Source: Sutcliffiella horikoshii DSM 8719 (GTDB taxonomy: Bacteria; Bacillota; Bacilli; Bacillales; Bacillaceae_I). From it: a stretch of 64,000 nucleotides of DNA. Each line of letters opens with the position of its first letter. Position 1 is the stretch's first letter. The notes under the pieces are model-generated. The model did not search any database. It saw only the letters and a program-made list of their open reading frames with translations, and had not been told where the DNA came from. The position numbers were made by a program, and so were the translations under genes. Location: positions 62,001 to 126,000 of the forward strand of contig LQXN01000067.1 in the NCBI GenBank assembly GCA_001648575.1. The letters run 5' to 3'. Positions 1 to 9,266 of this stretch are shown piece by piece.

Positions 1-876
1 ATCATCCTGACAATAGGAATTGCATTTCTTATAGCCATTATTGCTCTGTTCTTATATGCTGTTAGAGATTTAGGCTCTGGATTCATTGCTACTAAGCCTG
101 GCAGGGTTCATGCATCAAAGACATTGATGAGTCCTCTTGGATTGGCATTTCGGCTTCAAAGAACCGGAATCATTGCATGGGCGATAGGAATGTTCATTTT
201 AGGTGTTTCATACGGGTCAGTACTCGGTGACTTAGAGTCATTTTTTTCAAGCAACGAAATGATGGCGCAAATGCTGACACCTGCGGAAGGATATACCCTG
301 ACAGAACAATTCATCACCATGCTTATGGCTGTGATTTCTATGCTTTGCACCATTCCGCCAATCATTTTCCTTTTGAAGATAAAAGGGGAAGAGAAGAGGG
401 GGCATCTTGAGAATATCCTTTCACGGGCAATTTCCCGAACAAGATTATTAGGCAGTTATTTCGTACTGTCGCTTGTGTCAGGGGCACTTATGTTGTTTCT
501 TGCCATAATTGGCTTATGGGTAGCTGCAGATGCGGTAATGGAAGCCCCAATCCCTCTACAATCCTTTTTGAAGGCTGGGCTAGTCTACTTACCTGCAATT
601 TGGGTGATGATCGGCCTCGGGGTATTGACATATGGAATGAGACCAAGGTTCACCGGACTAACATGGCTGTTGTTGGGCTATTCATTCTTCGTTGTTTATT
701 TGGGTCGTATGCTGCAACTACCCGAATGGATGGAAACATTATCTCCATACGGGTATATTCCTCAAGTGCCAGTAGAGGAAATTCACTTTTGGACTTTGGC
801 AGCCTTAACCGTTTTGGCAAGCATATTAATCTTTTTTGGATTTACCGGGTTCAAAAGACGCGATATTGTGGAATAA
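1..876 (+). CDS. ABC-2 type exporter permease, C-terminal part (5' end outside window)
   Basis: The reading frame is open from the first base, so the gene begins upstream and only about 291 C-terminal residues are here. The visible part is very hydrophobic: one membrane segment at the left edge, then about six more, with a cytoplasmic stretch rich in Lys, Arg and Glu (KGEEKRGHLENIL) followed by SRAISR near the middle. That arrangement is typical of the large permeases of polyketide or tetronasin-type ABC exporters (COG3559-like), which work with a separate ATPase probably encoded upstream. The protein ends FKRRDIVE. The exported substrate is unknown. An internal ATG at 124 is not a credible start because the coding frame and membrane pattern continue upstream of it. 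Confidence 0.8.
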   Translation: MILTIGIAFLIAIIALFLYAVRDLGSGFIATKPGRVHASKTLMSPLGLAFRLQRTGIIAWAIGMFILGVSYGSVLGDLESFFSSNEMMAQMLTPAEGYTLTEQFITMLMAVISMLCTIPPIIFLLKIKGEEKRGHLENILSRAISRTRLLGSYFVLSLVSGALMLFLAIIGLWVAADAVMEAPIPLQSFLKAGLVYLPAIWVMIGLGVLTYGMRPRFTGLTWLLLGYSFFVVYLGRMLQLPEWMETLSPYGYIPQVPVEEIHFWTLAALTVLASILIFFGFTGFKRRDIVE

Positions 877-890
877 ACATTAAGACCTAT

Positions 891-925
891 ACAAAAAAGT
901 CCCTTTTGAGTGGGGACTTTTTTGT
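891..925. terminator. Bidirectional terminator between convergent genes
   Basis: An inverted repeat AAAAAAGTCCC / GGGGACTTTTTT with a short loop has A-runs on the left and T-runs on the right. It can end the exporter gene on the + strand and the cupin gene on the - strand. Confidence 0.8.
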
Positions 926-926
926 G

Positions 927-1532
927 TTAATAGTAATAGTATGGACTTTTGTAAGCGTATGGTGCCTGCTGATAATACGGATTCACTCTATGGTAGCTAC
1001 GATCACAAGACTGAGGTGGACCTATGAAAATAGACGGCTGGAGAGGCTTTATCGCCTCTTTCCATTTCTTTTCATCCAAACAATAAGTATGGGCCATCAC
1101 ATTAGCAGGAGTGAATGCCAATAAATCCGATCCCAATATGACATCAGGTGTTGATGCGTTAAAAACAGCCAATAAATGCGTTTTATTTTCCCTTGCTATT
1201 TCATAATGCCACCAGCCTTGAGGAACATTGGTTACTTGACCTGGTGTAATGGTATAAGTCAGAAGCTGTTTCGTAAAAGGATTGAACAAAGAAACATCAG
1301 CAGATCCTCTTATGCAATAGACAAGCTCCGCAGCATTTTGATGGTAATGGGGTTCCACCACATTATTTGCATCAAGGAATATATCCAATAAAGAGGTTCC
1401 TGATAATGTATTTAACTGTTCGACACCTAATACATTAATATAATTCTGATTATCCTTTGTAAAAGCCCTGCTGCTATTGACATCATGAAAGAATTGTACT
1501 GAAGGGGAGGTATAGTCCATTTCTTTTGACAT
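927..1532 (-). CDS. Single-domain cupin protein with tyrosine-rich C-terminus
   Basis: A 201-residue protein with both cupin signatures. Motif 1 has the metal-ligand spacing H-Y-H-x4-E (PHYHQNAAELVYCIRG) and motif 2 reads GQVTNVPQGWWH. This is a germin or oxalate-decarboxylase-like half-barrel with one metal site. The C-terminus carries an unusual tail rich in Tyr, Pro and Gln (YYQQAPYAYKSPYYYY), of a kind common in Bacillus spore coat proteins. A spore-surface role is therefore possible, but only inferred. I chose the ATG at 1532 because a good ribosome binding site (GGAAGGTG) precedes it by about seven bases; an upstream in-frame codon at 1568 has none. Substrate unknown. Confidence 0.75.
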   Translation of the reverse strand: MSKEMDYTSPSVQFFHDVNSSRAFTKDNQNYINVLGVEQLNTLSGTSLLDIFLDANNVVEPHYHQNAAELVYCIRGSADVSLFNPFTKQLLTYTITPGQVTNVPQGWWHYEIARENKTHLLAVFNASTPDVILGSDLLAFTPANVMAHTYCLDEKKWKEAIKPLQPSIFIGPPQSCDRSYHRVNPYYQQAPYAYKSPYYYY

Positions 1533-1656
1533 AGTTGTCACCTTCCTTTTCCTGATTATATAGCCCAAATTATTCTACATTAACTGTTTGGTGCATGTCC
1601 CCTTGAATAAAACATCATTCCTAAGAGCACTATACAAAGGAAAAGGAGTGAAAAAC

Positions 1657-2091
1657 ATGAAACATTTTATGCCAATATTGATAAAATTCATTGTAAGCTT
1701 TTTAATTCTATCCTTCTTCTTAACCCCATTCGGAGAGATTTCATTTCTAGACATCCTTCTGACTACAGCAATACTAGTCACACTTACCTACTTTGCAGGG
1801 GATAATATGTTACTTCCCAGAACAAATTATATTTTAGCAGGTCTGTTTGATTTCCTGTTCAATTTTGCCACCATTGCATTTATCGTATATATTTTGACCA
1901 ATCTCAAAACAGGGTTTTTAATGCCTTCTTTATTTGCTGCGGTGGCCATTACCGTGTTTGAGGTGTTCTTTCATCTATACTTAGTAAAAAACATCTTTCC
2001 TGATCGACCAACAAAAGCAAATGCAAAAACTATAGAATTCCAAACAGAATACTCTGAAGAATTAATCCCAAATGATAAAAATGATGACTAA
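1657..2091 (+). CDS. YndM-like DUF2512 integral membrane protein
   Basis: A 144-residue protein with four predicted membrane helices (roughly residues 5-22, 27-44, 55-80, 88-108) and a charged cytoplasmic tail ending PNDKNDD. Length, helix pattern and features such as the TYFAGDNMLLPRTNY loop fit the DUF2512/YndM family of Bacillaceae; the function is not known. The start is the ATG after AAAGGAGTG; an earlier in-frame codon at 1588 has no ribosome binding site. It is transcribed alone, away from the cupin gene, and ends in a strong hairpin. Confidence 0.75.
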   Translation: MKHFMPILIKFIVSFLILSFFLTPFGEISFLDILLTTAILVTLTYFAGDNMLLPRTNYILAGLFDFLFNFATIAFIVYILTNLKTGFLMPSLFAAVAITVFEVFFHLYLVKNIFPDRPTKANAKTIEFQTEYSEELIPNDKNDD

Positions 2092-2118
2092 AAACCCAAT
2101 TTTGATGTTGGGTTTTTG
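2089..2118 (+). terminator. Rho-independent terminator after the DUF2512 gene
   Basis: The stem AAAACCCAA / TTGGGTTTTT with a short loop overlaps the stop codon and is followed by a T-rich stretch. Confidence 0.75.
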
Positions 2119-2167
2119 TTTTCTTTGATATACTTTTTAAAAAGGCAATTGAAATGAGGAAAAGACA

Positions 2168-2701
2168 ATGGGGAAGGAAAAAACCGTCGAGTACTGGGTT
2201 AAGAACTTAGGAATGGAGGCACATCCAGAAGGCGGATACTACAAACAAACATTCATGTCAGGTGAAAACATTACCGATAGTGAGTTAAGCGTGAGTTATG
2301 ATGGTACAAGAAAGCTATATACAAGTATATATTTCTTACTGACTGATAAAAATATTTCGCATTTTCACCGCCTGAAATCTGACGAGCTATGGTACTTCCA
2401 TGGAGGAGCACCTTTAACAGTGCACATAATAACAGAGGCAGGGGAATACATACAACACAAGTTAGGCTTGAACATAGAAAAAGCCGAAAGACCACAAGCA
2501 TTAGTCCCTAAAAACTCAATATTTGGATCAAGTGTAGATTCTCCAGACAGTTATGCATTAGTGGGTTGCATGGTGTCACCAGGATTTGAATTTAAGGATT
2601 TTGAAATGTTTACACAAGCGGAATTACTGAGTAGATATCCTGAACATAAAGAAATCATTATGAAGATGGCTTATGAAGAGCTTCCTAGTGCAAATAAATA
2701 A
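2168..2701 (+). CDS. Cupin_5 (DUF985) family protein
   Basis: A 177-residue protein matching the Cupin_5/DUF985 family. The N-terminal EAHPEGGYYKQTF motif is characteristic, followed by the barrel strands SIYFLLT, SHFHRLKSDELWYFHGG (metal-site region with two His and a Glu) and PQALVPKNSIFGSS. Members of this family are small cytoplasmic proteins of uncertain activity; some have been linked to sugar epimerase-like folds. A GAGGA ribosome binding site lies eight bases before the ATG. It is transcribed alone. Confidence 0.8.
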   Translation: MGKEKTVEYWVKNLGMEAHPEGGYYKQTFMSGENITDSELSVSYDGTRKLYTSIYFLLTDKNISHFHRLKSDELWYFHGGAPLTVHIITEAGEYIQHKLGLNIEKAERPQALVPKNSIFGSSVDSPDSYALVGCMVSPGFEFKDFEMFTQAELLSRYPEHKEIIMKMAYEELPSANK

Positions 2702-2763
2702 AGAGAAGGGCATCCATTGATGAATGGAGGAGTCTTCAGTATAGTTGAAGCGCTTCTCTTTTA
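2702..2763 (+). terminator. Branched terminator-like hairpin
   Basis: The outer stem AGAGAAG (2702-2708) / CTTCTCT (2753-2759) encloses two smaller hairpins (CCATTGATGAATGG and CTTCAGTATAGTTGAAG), giving a three-way-junction shape, and is followed by TTTAAAA. It probably ends the cupin transcript. Confidence 0.55.
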
Positions 2764-3121
<358 letters not shown>

Positions 3122-3154
3122 AAAAAAACGCCACATAGCTGTTGGCGTCTTTTT
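3122..3154 (-). terminator. Terminator of the isochorismatase-like gene
   Basis: On the - strand the stem ACGCCA/TGGCGT with a nine-base loop is followed by seven T residues, just after the stop codon of the gene on its right. Confidence 0.75.
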
Positions 3155-3165
3155 ATCCTTATTAT

Positions 3166-3717
3166 TTATAGTTTAATCATATTAAGCGCTTCTTTGGATG
3201 TAATAACCTCTGCAAATTCTTTATGTAAGGCAGATAATGCATGACGATGAACTTCTTCTGCTGACAGTTCCAATCCATCATACGATATTGCTTCATATGC
3301 TGCTGTAGCGTCACCGCAAACATATGTTCTGTACCCGAGATTTCCAGCCATTCTTACTGTAGTGGATATGCAATGATTGGAAGTCAAACCAATCACAAAC
3401 AGTGTTTGATAGCCATTTTTCTTTAAATAGCTATCCAATTGCGTGCCGATAAAACAACTGTTAACAGTTTTACGGATAAAATATTCGCCTTCTATCGGTT
3501 CAAATCCTTTTTTTAATGCAAATCCAGGTTTACTTGGATGAAGTTTTGAATTAAGGTTTTGGGAAACATGTTGAACATGAATAATGGGAAGTTCTTTATG
3601 TCTCCACCCTTGTATAAGTTCTAGCATTCTATCTTCTGCATTTAGATTATTTCGTTTACCCCATTCTGGATCATCAAACCCTTTTTGGACATCTACAACA
3701 AGTAACACTGGCTTCAT
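3166..3717 (-). CDS. Isochorismatase-family cysteine hydrolase
   Basis: A 183-residue protein of the isochorismatase-like alpha/beta/alpha hydrolase family. The catalytic triad is visible: Asp9 (LLVVDVQKGF), Lys83 (IRKTVNSCF) and the nucleophile Cys116 in GLTSNHCIS. The family includes nicotinamidases, isochorismatases and ureidoacrylate hydrolases. Without the metal-binding His cluster of nicotinamidase, the substrate cannot be named. The start ATG follows AGAGAGGGGATG with good spacing. It is monocistronic with its own terminator. Confidence 0.85.
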   Translation of the reverse strand: MKPVLLVVDVQKGFDDPEWGKRNNLNAEDRMLELIQGWRHKELPIIHVQHVSQNLNSKLHPSKPGFALKKGFEPIEGEYFIRKTVNSCFIGTQLDSYLKKNGYQTLFVIGLTSNHCISTTVRMAGNLGYRTYVCGDATAAYEAISYDGLELSAEEVHRHALSALHKEFAEVITSKEALNMIKL

Positions 3718-4132
3718 ATAACATCCCCTCTCTTTAACCTATATTATATAAATTAAAGGTTGTTTTCGTAAATTTTGTTGCCTTATCTGTTGTATATCTA
3801 TTGATTGCTGATTTTTTACCTGTGAATATCAACTAATTTTGAGAAAAGAGACTATCAAAATTTATTCCCTGGATTGCAATCTTATGAGAAATTGCCTGCA
3901 TTTTCTGCACCTACCTATTCTGCCACTTTTAAGTCCACTTCTATGTTTTATAAACTAACTTCTAAATTTCCCGGAACTGCTTCTAAATTTCCCATACCTA
4001 CTTCTCTATAAGATATGACTTGTTCTACCTCTTCACATTTTATTCATACTATTTGGGTTTACATAATATAAATATAGTCCCTTTTTTAAATTTTTCTTCA
4101 GGCAGCTAGCACCAAAACCATCTCATCCACAC
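3718..4132. other. Intergenic stretch with a short degenerate tandem repeat
   Basis: A gene-free stretch of just over 400 bases. It holds a T/C-rich array of imperfect 21-base units around 3900-4040 but no open frame with a ribosome binding site. The right part presumably contains the promoter of the isochorismatase-like gene. Confidence 0.45.
3959..3993. repeat. Tandem CTTCTAAATTTCCC repeat, 21-base period
   Basis: Two identical 14-base copies of CTTCTAAATTTCCC lie at 3959-3972 and 3980-3993. Looser copies (CCACTTCTATG, CCTACTTCTC) flank them, giving an array of about five degenerate units. Confidence 0.6.
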
Positions 4133-4175
4133 AAAAAAACCGCTTCCCGACACTAAATGCAGTGTCAAAAAGCGG
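4133..4175 (-). terminator. Terminator of the parE-parC operon
   Basis: Nested stems CCGCTT/AAGCGG and GACACT/AGTGTC with the loop AAATGC. On the - strand it is followed by seven T residues. Confidence 0.8.
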
Positions 4176-4201
4176 CCTCAATCTCTATCCAAACATTTAA
4201 T

Positions 4202-6640
4202 TTACTTTCCTTGCACTTCCTCTTCCGTTTCGACCCACATCTCTACAACATCACCTGCATCTTGCTGATCAACAACGAAGGATCCGTTTGAATAGCGGTC
4301 ATTATTACGGTACGAGGCTGCAGCAAGCTTCTCCACCAAACCTTTTTCAGTTTGAACATAAATGTAACTGGATGGCCCTACAAGTGCTACTGCTGCTATT
4401 TGATGAGGATTATTCTTCACTTCACGCAGCATGACCAGGCCGCGTTTCGCCCTTGTGGCTTTATCGAATTCAGTAATTTTCAATTTCTTCACGGCACCGC
4501 GGTGAGTAGCGACAAATAACATAGCTTTGGATTCTTTTTCAAATACTAACCCACTCACTACTTGGTCGTTATCCTTGAGGTTGATGCCTTTCACACCTGC
4601 TGCACGTGCTCCTACGATATTGATTTCTTCTTCTGTAAACCACAGGCCATATCCGCTTCTCGTCGCCAAAAAGATATCCTGAGCTCCATCTGTAAGGTGT
4701 ACATCCACTAACTGGTCGGCACCTTTAAGATTTACCGCCATCAGTGGCTTGGAATAGCGCTGGGCTTTGTATGCATTAAGCTCCGTTTTCTTGACCATAC
4801 CATTGCGAGTGACAAACAACAGGAATTTAGGTTCCTCAAAATTGCTTACAGGTATTGCTTTTATGATGGATTCATCACGATCTATTGGGACAATGTTAGC
4901 CACGTGCTGCCCCATGTCCTTCCAGCGGATATCTGGCAGTTCATGGACTGGCAGGAACAGATAGTTTCCTTTATTGGTGAACAATAACAACGTTTGAGTT
5001 GTGTTGATGTCCAACTTGGAAATGACTCTGTCGGTTTCTTTCATACCAAAATCCTGACCATTGGAAGCTGAATAAGAACGCAGGCTTGTGCGCTTTACAT
5101 ATCCATCTTTAGTGACGGTCACAATGACATCCTCAGATGGGATCATCACTTCCAGGTTGATTTTGATTTCTTCGATTTGGTCCTGAATTTTGGAACGGCG
5201 TTCATTTGTATAAAGCTTTTTCACGCGTTTCAAGTCCGATTTCAAGACAGAGAACAGCTTTTTCTCACTTGCGAGGATTGCTTCCAATTCAGCAACCTTT
5301 TTAGCAAGTTCATCTGCTTCCCCCTGCAATGCGGTGATATCTGTGTTGGTTAAGCGATATAGTTGCAAGGAAACGATTGCTTCCGCTTGCGGTTCGGTAA
5401 ATGTGAACTTGGCTATCAAGTTATCTTTGGCGTCCCTTTTGTCTTTGGAAGCCCGGATAGCAGCAATCACTTCATCAAGAATGGATAGTGCTTTCATCAA
5501 GCCTTCTACCACATGTTGGCGCTCTTTTGCTTTTTCAAGTTCAAAACGGGAACGATTGGATATTACTTCTTTTTGATGATCTATGTATGCATCCAAAAAG
5601 TGTGGCAATCCCATTAGAGTCGGTCGCTTCTTATAGATGGCAACCATGTTGAAGTTGAACGTTATTTGAAGATCCGTATTTTTATATAAATAATTTAAAA
5701 TGCCGTTCGCATCTGCTTCTTTTTTCAGTTCAATTACTACTCGAAGGCCTGTACGATCGGTTTCGTCACGGACCTCAGCGATTCCATCGACTTTTTTATC
5801 ATAGCGGAGTTCATCCATTTTCTTAACGAGATTTGCTTTGTTGACCTCATAAGGCACTTCCGTAATGACGATTTGCTTTTTCCCGCCTCGGATATCCTCC
5901 ACTGCCGCCAGACCTCGGACGATTATCTTTCCTTTACCGGTTTCGTAGGCTTTCTTGATTCCTTCTACCCCTTGAATAATACCTCCAGTAGGGAAATCAG
6001 GCCCCTTAATGACAGACATAAGTTCATCAACGGAAACAGATGGGTTGTCAATACGCATGATTGTCGCATCTATTACTTCTCCAAGGTGGTGCGGTGGGAT
6101 ATCAGTTGCATATCCAGCAGAAATACCAGTCGAGCCATTCACCAAAAGGTTTGGATACATTGCGGGAAGCACTACTGGTTCTTGCGATGTATCATCAAAG
6201 TTCGGAATGAATTCAACTGTTTTCTTATCAAGGTCGCGCAAAAGTTCGGACGCGATTGGTGATAAACGTGCTTCCGTGTAACGCATTGCTGCGGGCGGAT
6301 CTCCGTCGATACTACCGTTGTTCCCGTGCATCTCAATCAGCATGTTGCGTACTTTCCAGTCCTGACTCATCCGGACCATAGCATCATAAACGGAGGAGTC
6401 ACCGTGTGGATGGTAGTTACCAATAACGTTACCGACCGTTTTAGCGGATTTACGGAATGGTTTATCGTGCACGTTTCCTTCTGCATACATGGCATATAAT
6501 ATCCGGCGTTGCACTGGTTTTAAGCCATCACGAGCATCAGGAAGGGCACGTTCTTGAATAATATATTTACTATAACGTCCAAATCGGTCGCCTAAAACTT
6601 CCTCTAGGGGTAAGTCGTGAAATTTCTCTATCTGTGTCAT
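4202..6640 (-). CDS. parC: DNA topoisomerase IV subunit A (ParC)
   Basis: An 812-residue DNA-cleaving subunit of topoisomerase IV, which decatenates daughter chromosomes. The N-terminal winged-helix core carries the active-site Tyr121 (AAMRYTEARLSP). The quinolone-resistance region reads HPHGDSSVYD, with serines at 82-83 and Asp86 at the usual acidic position, so no classic resistance change is evident. A coiled-coil tower region lies around residues 370-480, and a C-terminal six-bladed DNA-wrapping domain (repeats such as GYVKRTSL, GMVKKTELN, GYGLWFTEEE) follows from about residue 500. It starts three bases after parE ends, with AGAGGAGGT inside the end of parE, so the two are co-translated. 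Confidence 0.97.
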   Translation of the reverse strand: MTQIEKFHDLPLEEVLGDRFGRYSKYIIQERALPDARDGLKPVQRRILYAMYAEGNVHDKPFRKSAKTVGNVIGNYHPHGDSSVYDAMVRMSQDWKVRNMLIEMHGNNGSIDGDPPAAMRYTEARLSPIASELLRDLDKKTVEFIPNFDDTSQEPVVLPAMYPNLLVNGSTGISAGYATDIPPHHLGEVIDATIMRIDNPSVSVDELMSVIKGPDFPTGGIIQGVEGIKKAYETGKGKIIVRGLAAVEDIRGGKKQIVITEVPYEVNKANLVKKMDELRYDKKVDGIAEVRDETDRTGLRVVIELKKEADANGILNYLYKNTDLQITFNFNMVAIYKKRPTLMGLPHFLDAYIDHQKEVISNRSRFELEKAKERQHVVEGLMKALSILDEVIAAIRASKDKRDAKDNLIAKFTFTEPQAEAIVSLQLYRLTNTDITALQGEADELAKKVAELEAILASEKKLFSVLKSDLKRVKKLYTNERRSKIQDQIEEIKINLEVMIPSEDVIVTVTKDGYVKRTSLRSYSASNGQDFGMKETDRVISKLDINTTQTLLLFTNKGNYLFLPVHELPDIRWKDMGQHVANIVPIDRDESIIKAIPVSNFEEPKFLLFVTRNGMVKKTELNAYKAQRYSKPLMAVNLKGADQLVDVHLTDGAQDIFLATRSGYGLWFTEEEINIVGARAAGVKGINLKDNDQVVSGLVFEKESKAMLFVATHRGAVKKLKITEFDKATRAKRGLVMLREVKNNPHQIAAVALVGPSSYIYVQTEKGLVEKLAAASYRNNDRYSNGSFVVDQQDAGDVVEMWVETEEEVQGK

Positions 6641-6643
6641 CTG

Positions 6644-8611
6644 TTATACCTCCTCTGCTGCGACCAACAAGTTATCGTTTTCTAAGATGTTAGGATCTTC
6701 TTCAAGACCAAAAGCAACATGGCTTTCTATCCATTTACGCCTTGGTTCCACTTTATCCCCCATCAATGTGGTCACACGACGCTCAGCACGGGCTGCATCA
6801 TCAATTCGAACTCGAATAAGGGTACGGGTATCCGGATTCATCGTTGTCTCCCACAGCTGATCAGCATTCATCTCACCAAGACCTTTATAGCGTTGGATAG
6901 TGTAACCCCGGCCTATTTTTTTAATGGCGCCCTGAAGCTCTTCATCTGACCATGCGTATTCCAATACCTCTTTCTTTCCGGTCCCTTTACTCACTTTATA
7001 AAGAGGTGGAAGTGCGATGAATACTTTCCCCGCCTCGATGAGCGGCTTCATGTAGCGATAGAAGAAAGTTAAGAGCAAAACTTGAATGTGTGCTCCATCT
7101 GTATCAGCATCTGTCATGATGACGACTTTATCATAGTTGATATCAGCTACAGAAAAATCCGGGCCCACTCCCCCACCTATTGCGTGGATGATTGTATTTA
7201 TCTCTTCGTTTTTAAATATATCTGCCAGCTTGGCTTTTTCGGTATTTATTACTTTCCCTCGAAGTGGAAGCACTGCTTGGAAACGGCGATCCCGGCCTTG
7301 CTTGGCTGAACCGCCGGCAGAGTCCCCCTCGACCAGGTATATTTCATTTTTTTGAGGGTTACGGGATTGTGCTGGTGTCAGCTTCCCACTCAACATTGCG
7401 TCAGAACGCTTTCGTTTCTTACCGCTCCGGGCGTCTTCCCTTGCTTTTCGGGCTGCTTCACGTGCTTGAAAAGCCTTGATGGATTTTTTCACAAGCATAG
7501 AGCTGGTTTCAGGATTTTCTTCCAGGAAGTATGCCAAATGCTCAGAAACCACACTATCAACGGCTGAACGAGCCTCACTTGTCCCAAGCTTCCCCTTCGT
7601 TTGCCCTTCAAATTGTAAAAGTTCCTCAGGGATACGAACAGAAATAATGGCAGATAGTCCTTCCCGGATATCAGAGCCATCCAGATTTTTATCCTTTTCT
7701 TTCAATAGATTCACTTTACGTGCATATTCATTGAAGATACGAGTCATGGCAGTTTTTGCACCAGCCTCGTGGGTTCCTCCATCTTTTGTACGAACATTGT
7801 TTACAAAAGATAAGATAGTTTCGGAATATCCATCGTTAAACTGAAACGCGAAATCAATTTCTATCCCGTTTTGGGCACCTTCAAAAGAGACTACATTATG
7901 AAGCGTATCCTTCTCCTCATTAAGGTAGGCAACAAATGCTTCTATGCCGCTCTCATAGTGGAATACCTCTTTTACGGAATTGCGTTCATCATTCAACTCA
8001 ATCTTCAAGCCTTTCAATAAAAAGGCCGATTCGCGCAGTCGTTCACATAATGTTTCAAAGTTATATGTTATCGTGCTGAAAATGGTTGTATCCGGTTTAA
8101 AATGTAAGGTAGTCCCTGTTTGATTCGTTGTACCGATTTTCTCAAGAGTGGTTACGGGCTTTCCACCATTTTCAAAACGTTGTTCATAAACGATCCCGTC
8201 TCGCTTGATCGTTACAATAAGCCATTCCGATAAGGCATTAACAACAGAGGCACCTACACCATGTAGCCCTCCACTTGTTTTGTATCCACCTTGCCCAAAC
8301 TTTCCTCCAGCGTGTAATATGGTCAAGATCACTTCGGGGGTAGGTTTTCCCATCTTATGCATTCCGGTAGGCATACCTCGGCCTTTATCCTTCACGCTTA
8401 TGCTATTATCTTTATGTATCGTCACAATGATATGATCCCCGTAACCGCCCAACGCTTCATCGACGGAATTATCAAGGATTTCGTATACAAGGTGATGAAG
8501 ACCTCTGCTGTCCGTGCTTCCAATATACATACCCGGACGTTTACGTACAGCTTCAAGACCCTCTAATACCTGTATCGCATCATCGTTATATTCAAACGTA
8601 TTTTTTGCCAC
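6644..8611 (-). CDS. parE: DNA topoisomerase IV subunit B (ParE)
   Basis: The ATPase subunit of topoisomerase IV. The GHKL ATP-binding elements (EILDNSVDEAL, DKGRGMPTG, GGKFGQGGYKTSGGLHGVG) are followed by the transducer domain and the TOPRIM domain (YLVEGDSAGGSAKQGRDRR, MTDADTDGAHIQ). I prefer the GTG at 8611 (655 residues, the usual Bacillus length). The upstream in-frame ATG at 8620 lies only one base after the AAAGGGG ribosome binding site, whereas the GTG is ten bases away; the TTG at 8614 is also possible. First gene of the parE-parC operon. A weak LexA-like sequence lies about 90 bases upstream. Confidence 0.96.
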   Translation of the reverse strand: MAKNTFEYNDDAIQVLEGLEAVRKRPGMYIGSTDSRGLHHLVYEILDNSVDEALGGYGDHIIVTIHKDNSISVKDKGRGMPTGMHKMGKPTPEVILTILHAGGKFGQGGYKTSGGLHGVGASVVNALSEWLIVTIKRDGIVYEQRFENGGKPVTTLEKIGTTNQTGTTLHFKPDTTIFSTITYNFETLCERLRESAFLLKGLKIELNDERNSVKEVFHYESGIEAFVAYLNEEKDTLHNVVSFEGAQNGIEIDFAFQFNDGYSETILSFVNNVRTKDGGTHEAGAKTAMTRIFNEYARKVNLLKEKDKNLDGSDIREGLSAIISVRIPEELLQFEGQTKGKLGTSEARSAVDSVVSEHLAYFLEENPETSSMLVKKSIKAFQAREAARKAREDARSGKKRKRSDAMLSGKLTPAQSRNPQKNEIYLVEGDSAGGSAKQGRDRRFQAVLPLRGKVINTEKAKLADIFKNEEINTIIHAIGGGVGPDFSVADINYDKVVIMTDADTDGAHIQVLLLTFFYRYMKPLIEAGKVFIALPPLYKVSKGTGKKEVLEYAWSDEELQGAIKKIGRGYTIQRYKGLGEMNADQLWETTMNPDTRTLIRVRIDDAARAERRVTTLMGDKVEPRRKWIESHVAFGLEEDPNILENDNLLVAAEEV

Positions 8612-8696
8612 CAAAAACATACCCCTTTCACTGGTACTGCCAATAAATCTTTATGTATAGGTAAGATTGTTAAATAAACGCATTTGCCGTTTAGCA

Positions 8697-8710
8697 ACAA
8701 CAAATATTCG
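8697..8710 (-). promoter_or_regulatory. Weak LexA-box-like sequence upstream of parE
   Basis: On the - strand the sequence reads CGAATATTTGTTGT, matching CGAACRNRYGTTYC at 10 of 14 positions. It lies just downstream of an AT-rich stretch containing GATAAT that could be the parE promoter. The match is poor, so this is only a candidate. Confidence 0.25.
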
Positions 8711-8810
8711 TTTATATATTATCATACATTTGAAACTTGTCTATGTTCTATTGTATAGAGTTGTTCCCCATTAGCCAACATAATCTGGCTGTATTTGTAA
8801 TAAAAAGAAT

Positions 8811-8843
8811 AAAAATCCTTGTTTTTAAAAATAAAAACAAGGA
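8811..8843 (-). terminator. Terminator of yneT
   Basis: The stem TCCTTGTTTTT / AAAAACAAGGA with a short A/T loop is followed on the - strand by a T-rich tract. Confidence 0.7.
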
Positions 8844-8852
8844 CGTGCCGAC

Positions 8853-9266
8853 CTATTTTGTTAAAGCGTGTTCCACTTTAATGCAACGATCCATAATGAC
8901 AGTATAGCCCTTTTCCTTTAATAATTCATACGTTTTTTGATCTGCAAGCCCAAGTTGCGCCCAATAAACATCTGCGTCCACCTGCAAAAACTCCTCTGCA
9001 ACGCCATACAAATGCTCTGAACGACGGAACACGTTAACAATGTCAATATGTCCTTTTACATCTTTCAATGATGGTACAGCCTTGACCCCAAGTACTTCTT
9101 TGGCAGTCGGGTTAACTGGAATAATTTCAAATCCTGCATCCTGCATTGCTTTAGATACCATATAAGAGGTACGGGAAGGGTTATCCGATAATCCCACAAC
9201 TGCAATTCGCTTGCTCTTTTTTAAAATCTTTCCGATCTCTTCACGACTAGGTATTTCCATATTCAT
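8853..9266 (-). CDS. yneT: YneT-like CoA-binding domain protein
   Basis: A 137-residue single-domain protein with a CoA-binding Rossmann fold. The glycine-rich nucleotide loop VVGLSDNPSRTSYMV starts near residue 23, followed by IPVNPTAKEVLG, VNVFRRSEH and the C-terminal YTVIMDRCIKVEHA. It matches B. subtilis YneT, whose function is unknown, and sits next to plsY and parE as in that species. An upstream GTG at 9284 would place the AAAGGA ribosome binding site inside the gene, so the ATG at 9266 is chosen. Confidence 0.9.
   Translation of the reverse strand: MNMEIPSREEIGKILKKSKRIAVVGLSDNPSRTSYMVSKAMQDAGFEIIPVNPTAKEVLGVKAVPSLKDVKGHIDIVNVFRRSEHLYGVAEEFLQVDADVYWAQLGLADQKTYELLKEKGYTVIMDRCIKVEHALTK

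Noticed and set aside
516-1124. 202-codon open frame on the + strand
   Set aside because: It runs across the end of the exporter gene, the terminator and the start of the cupin gene in another frame; no ribosome binding site and arginine/cysteine-rich composition unlike real proteins here.
5334-8566. Many open frames on the + strand opposite parC and parE
   Set aside because: They are antisense shadows of strongly coding genes without ribosome binding sites.
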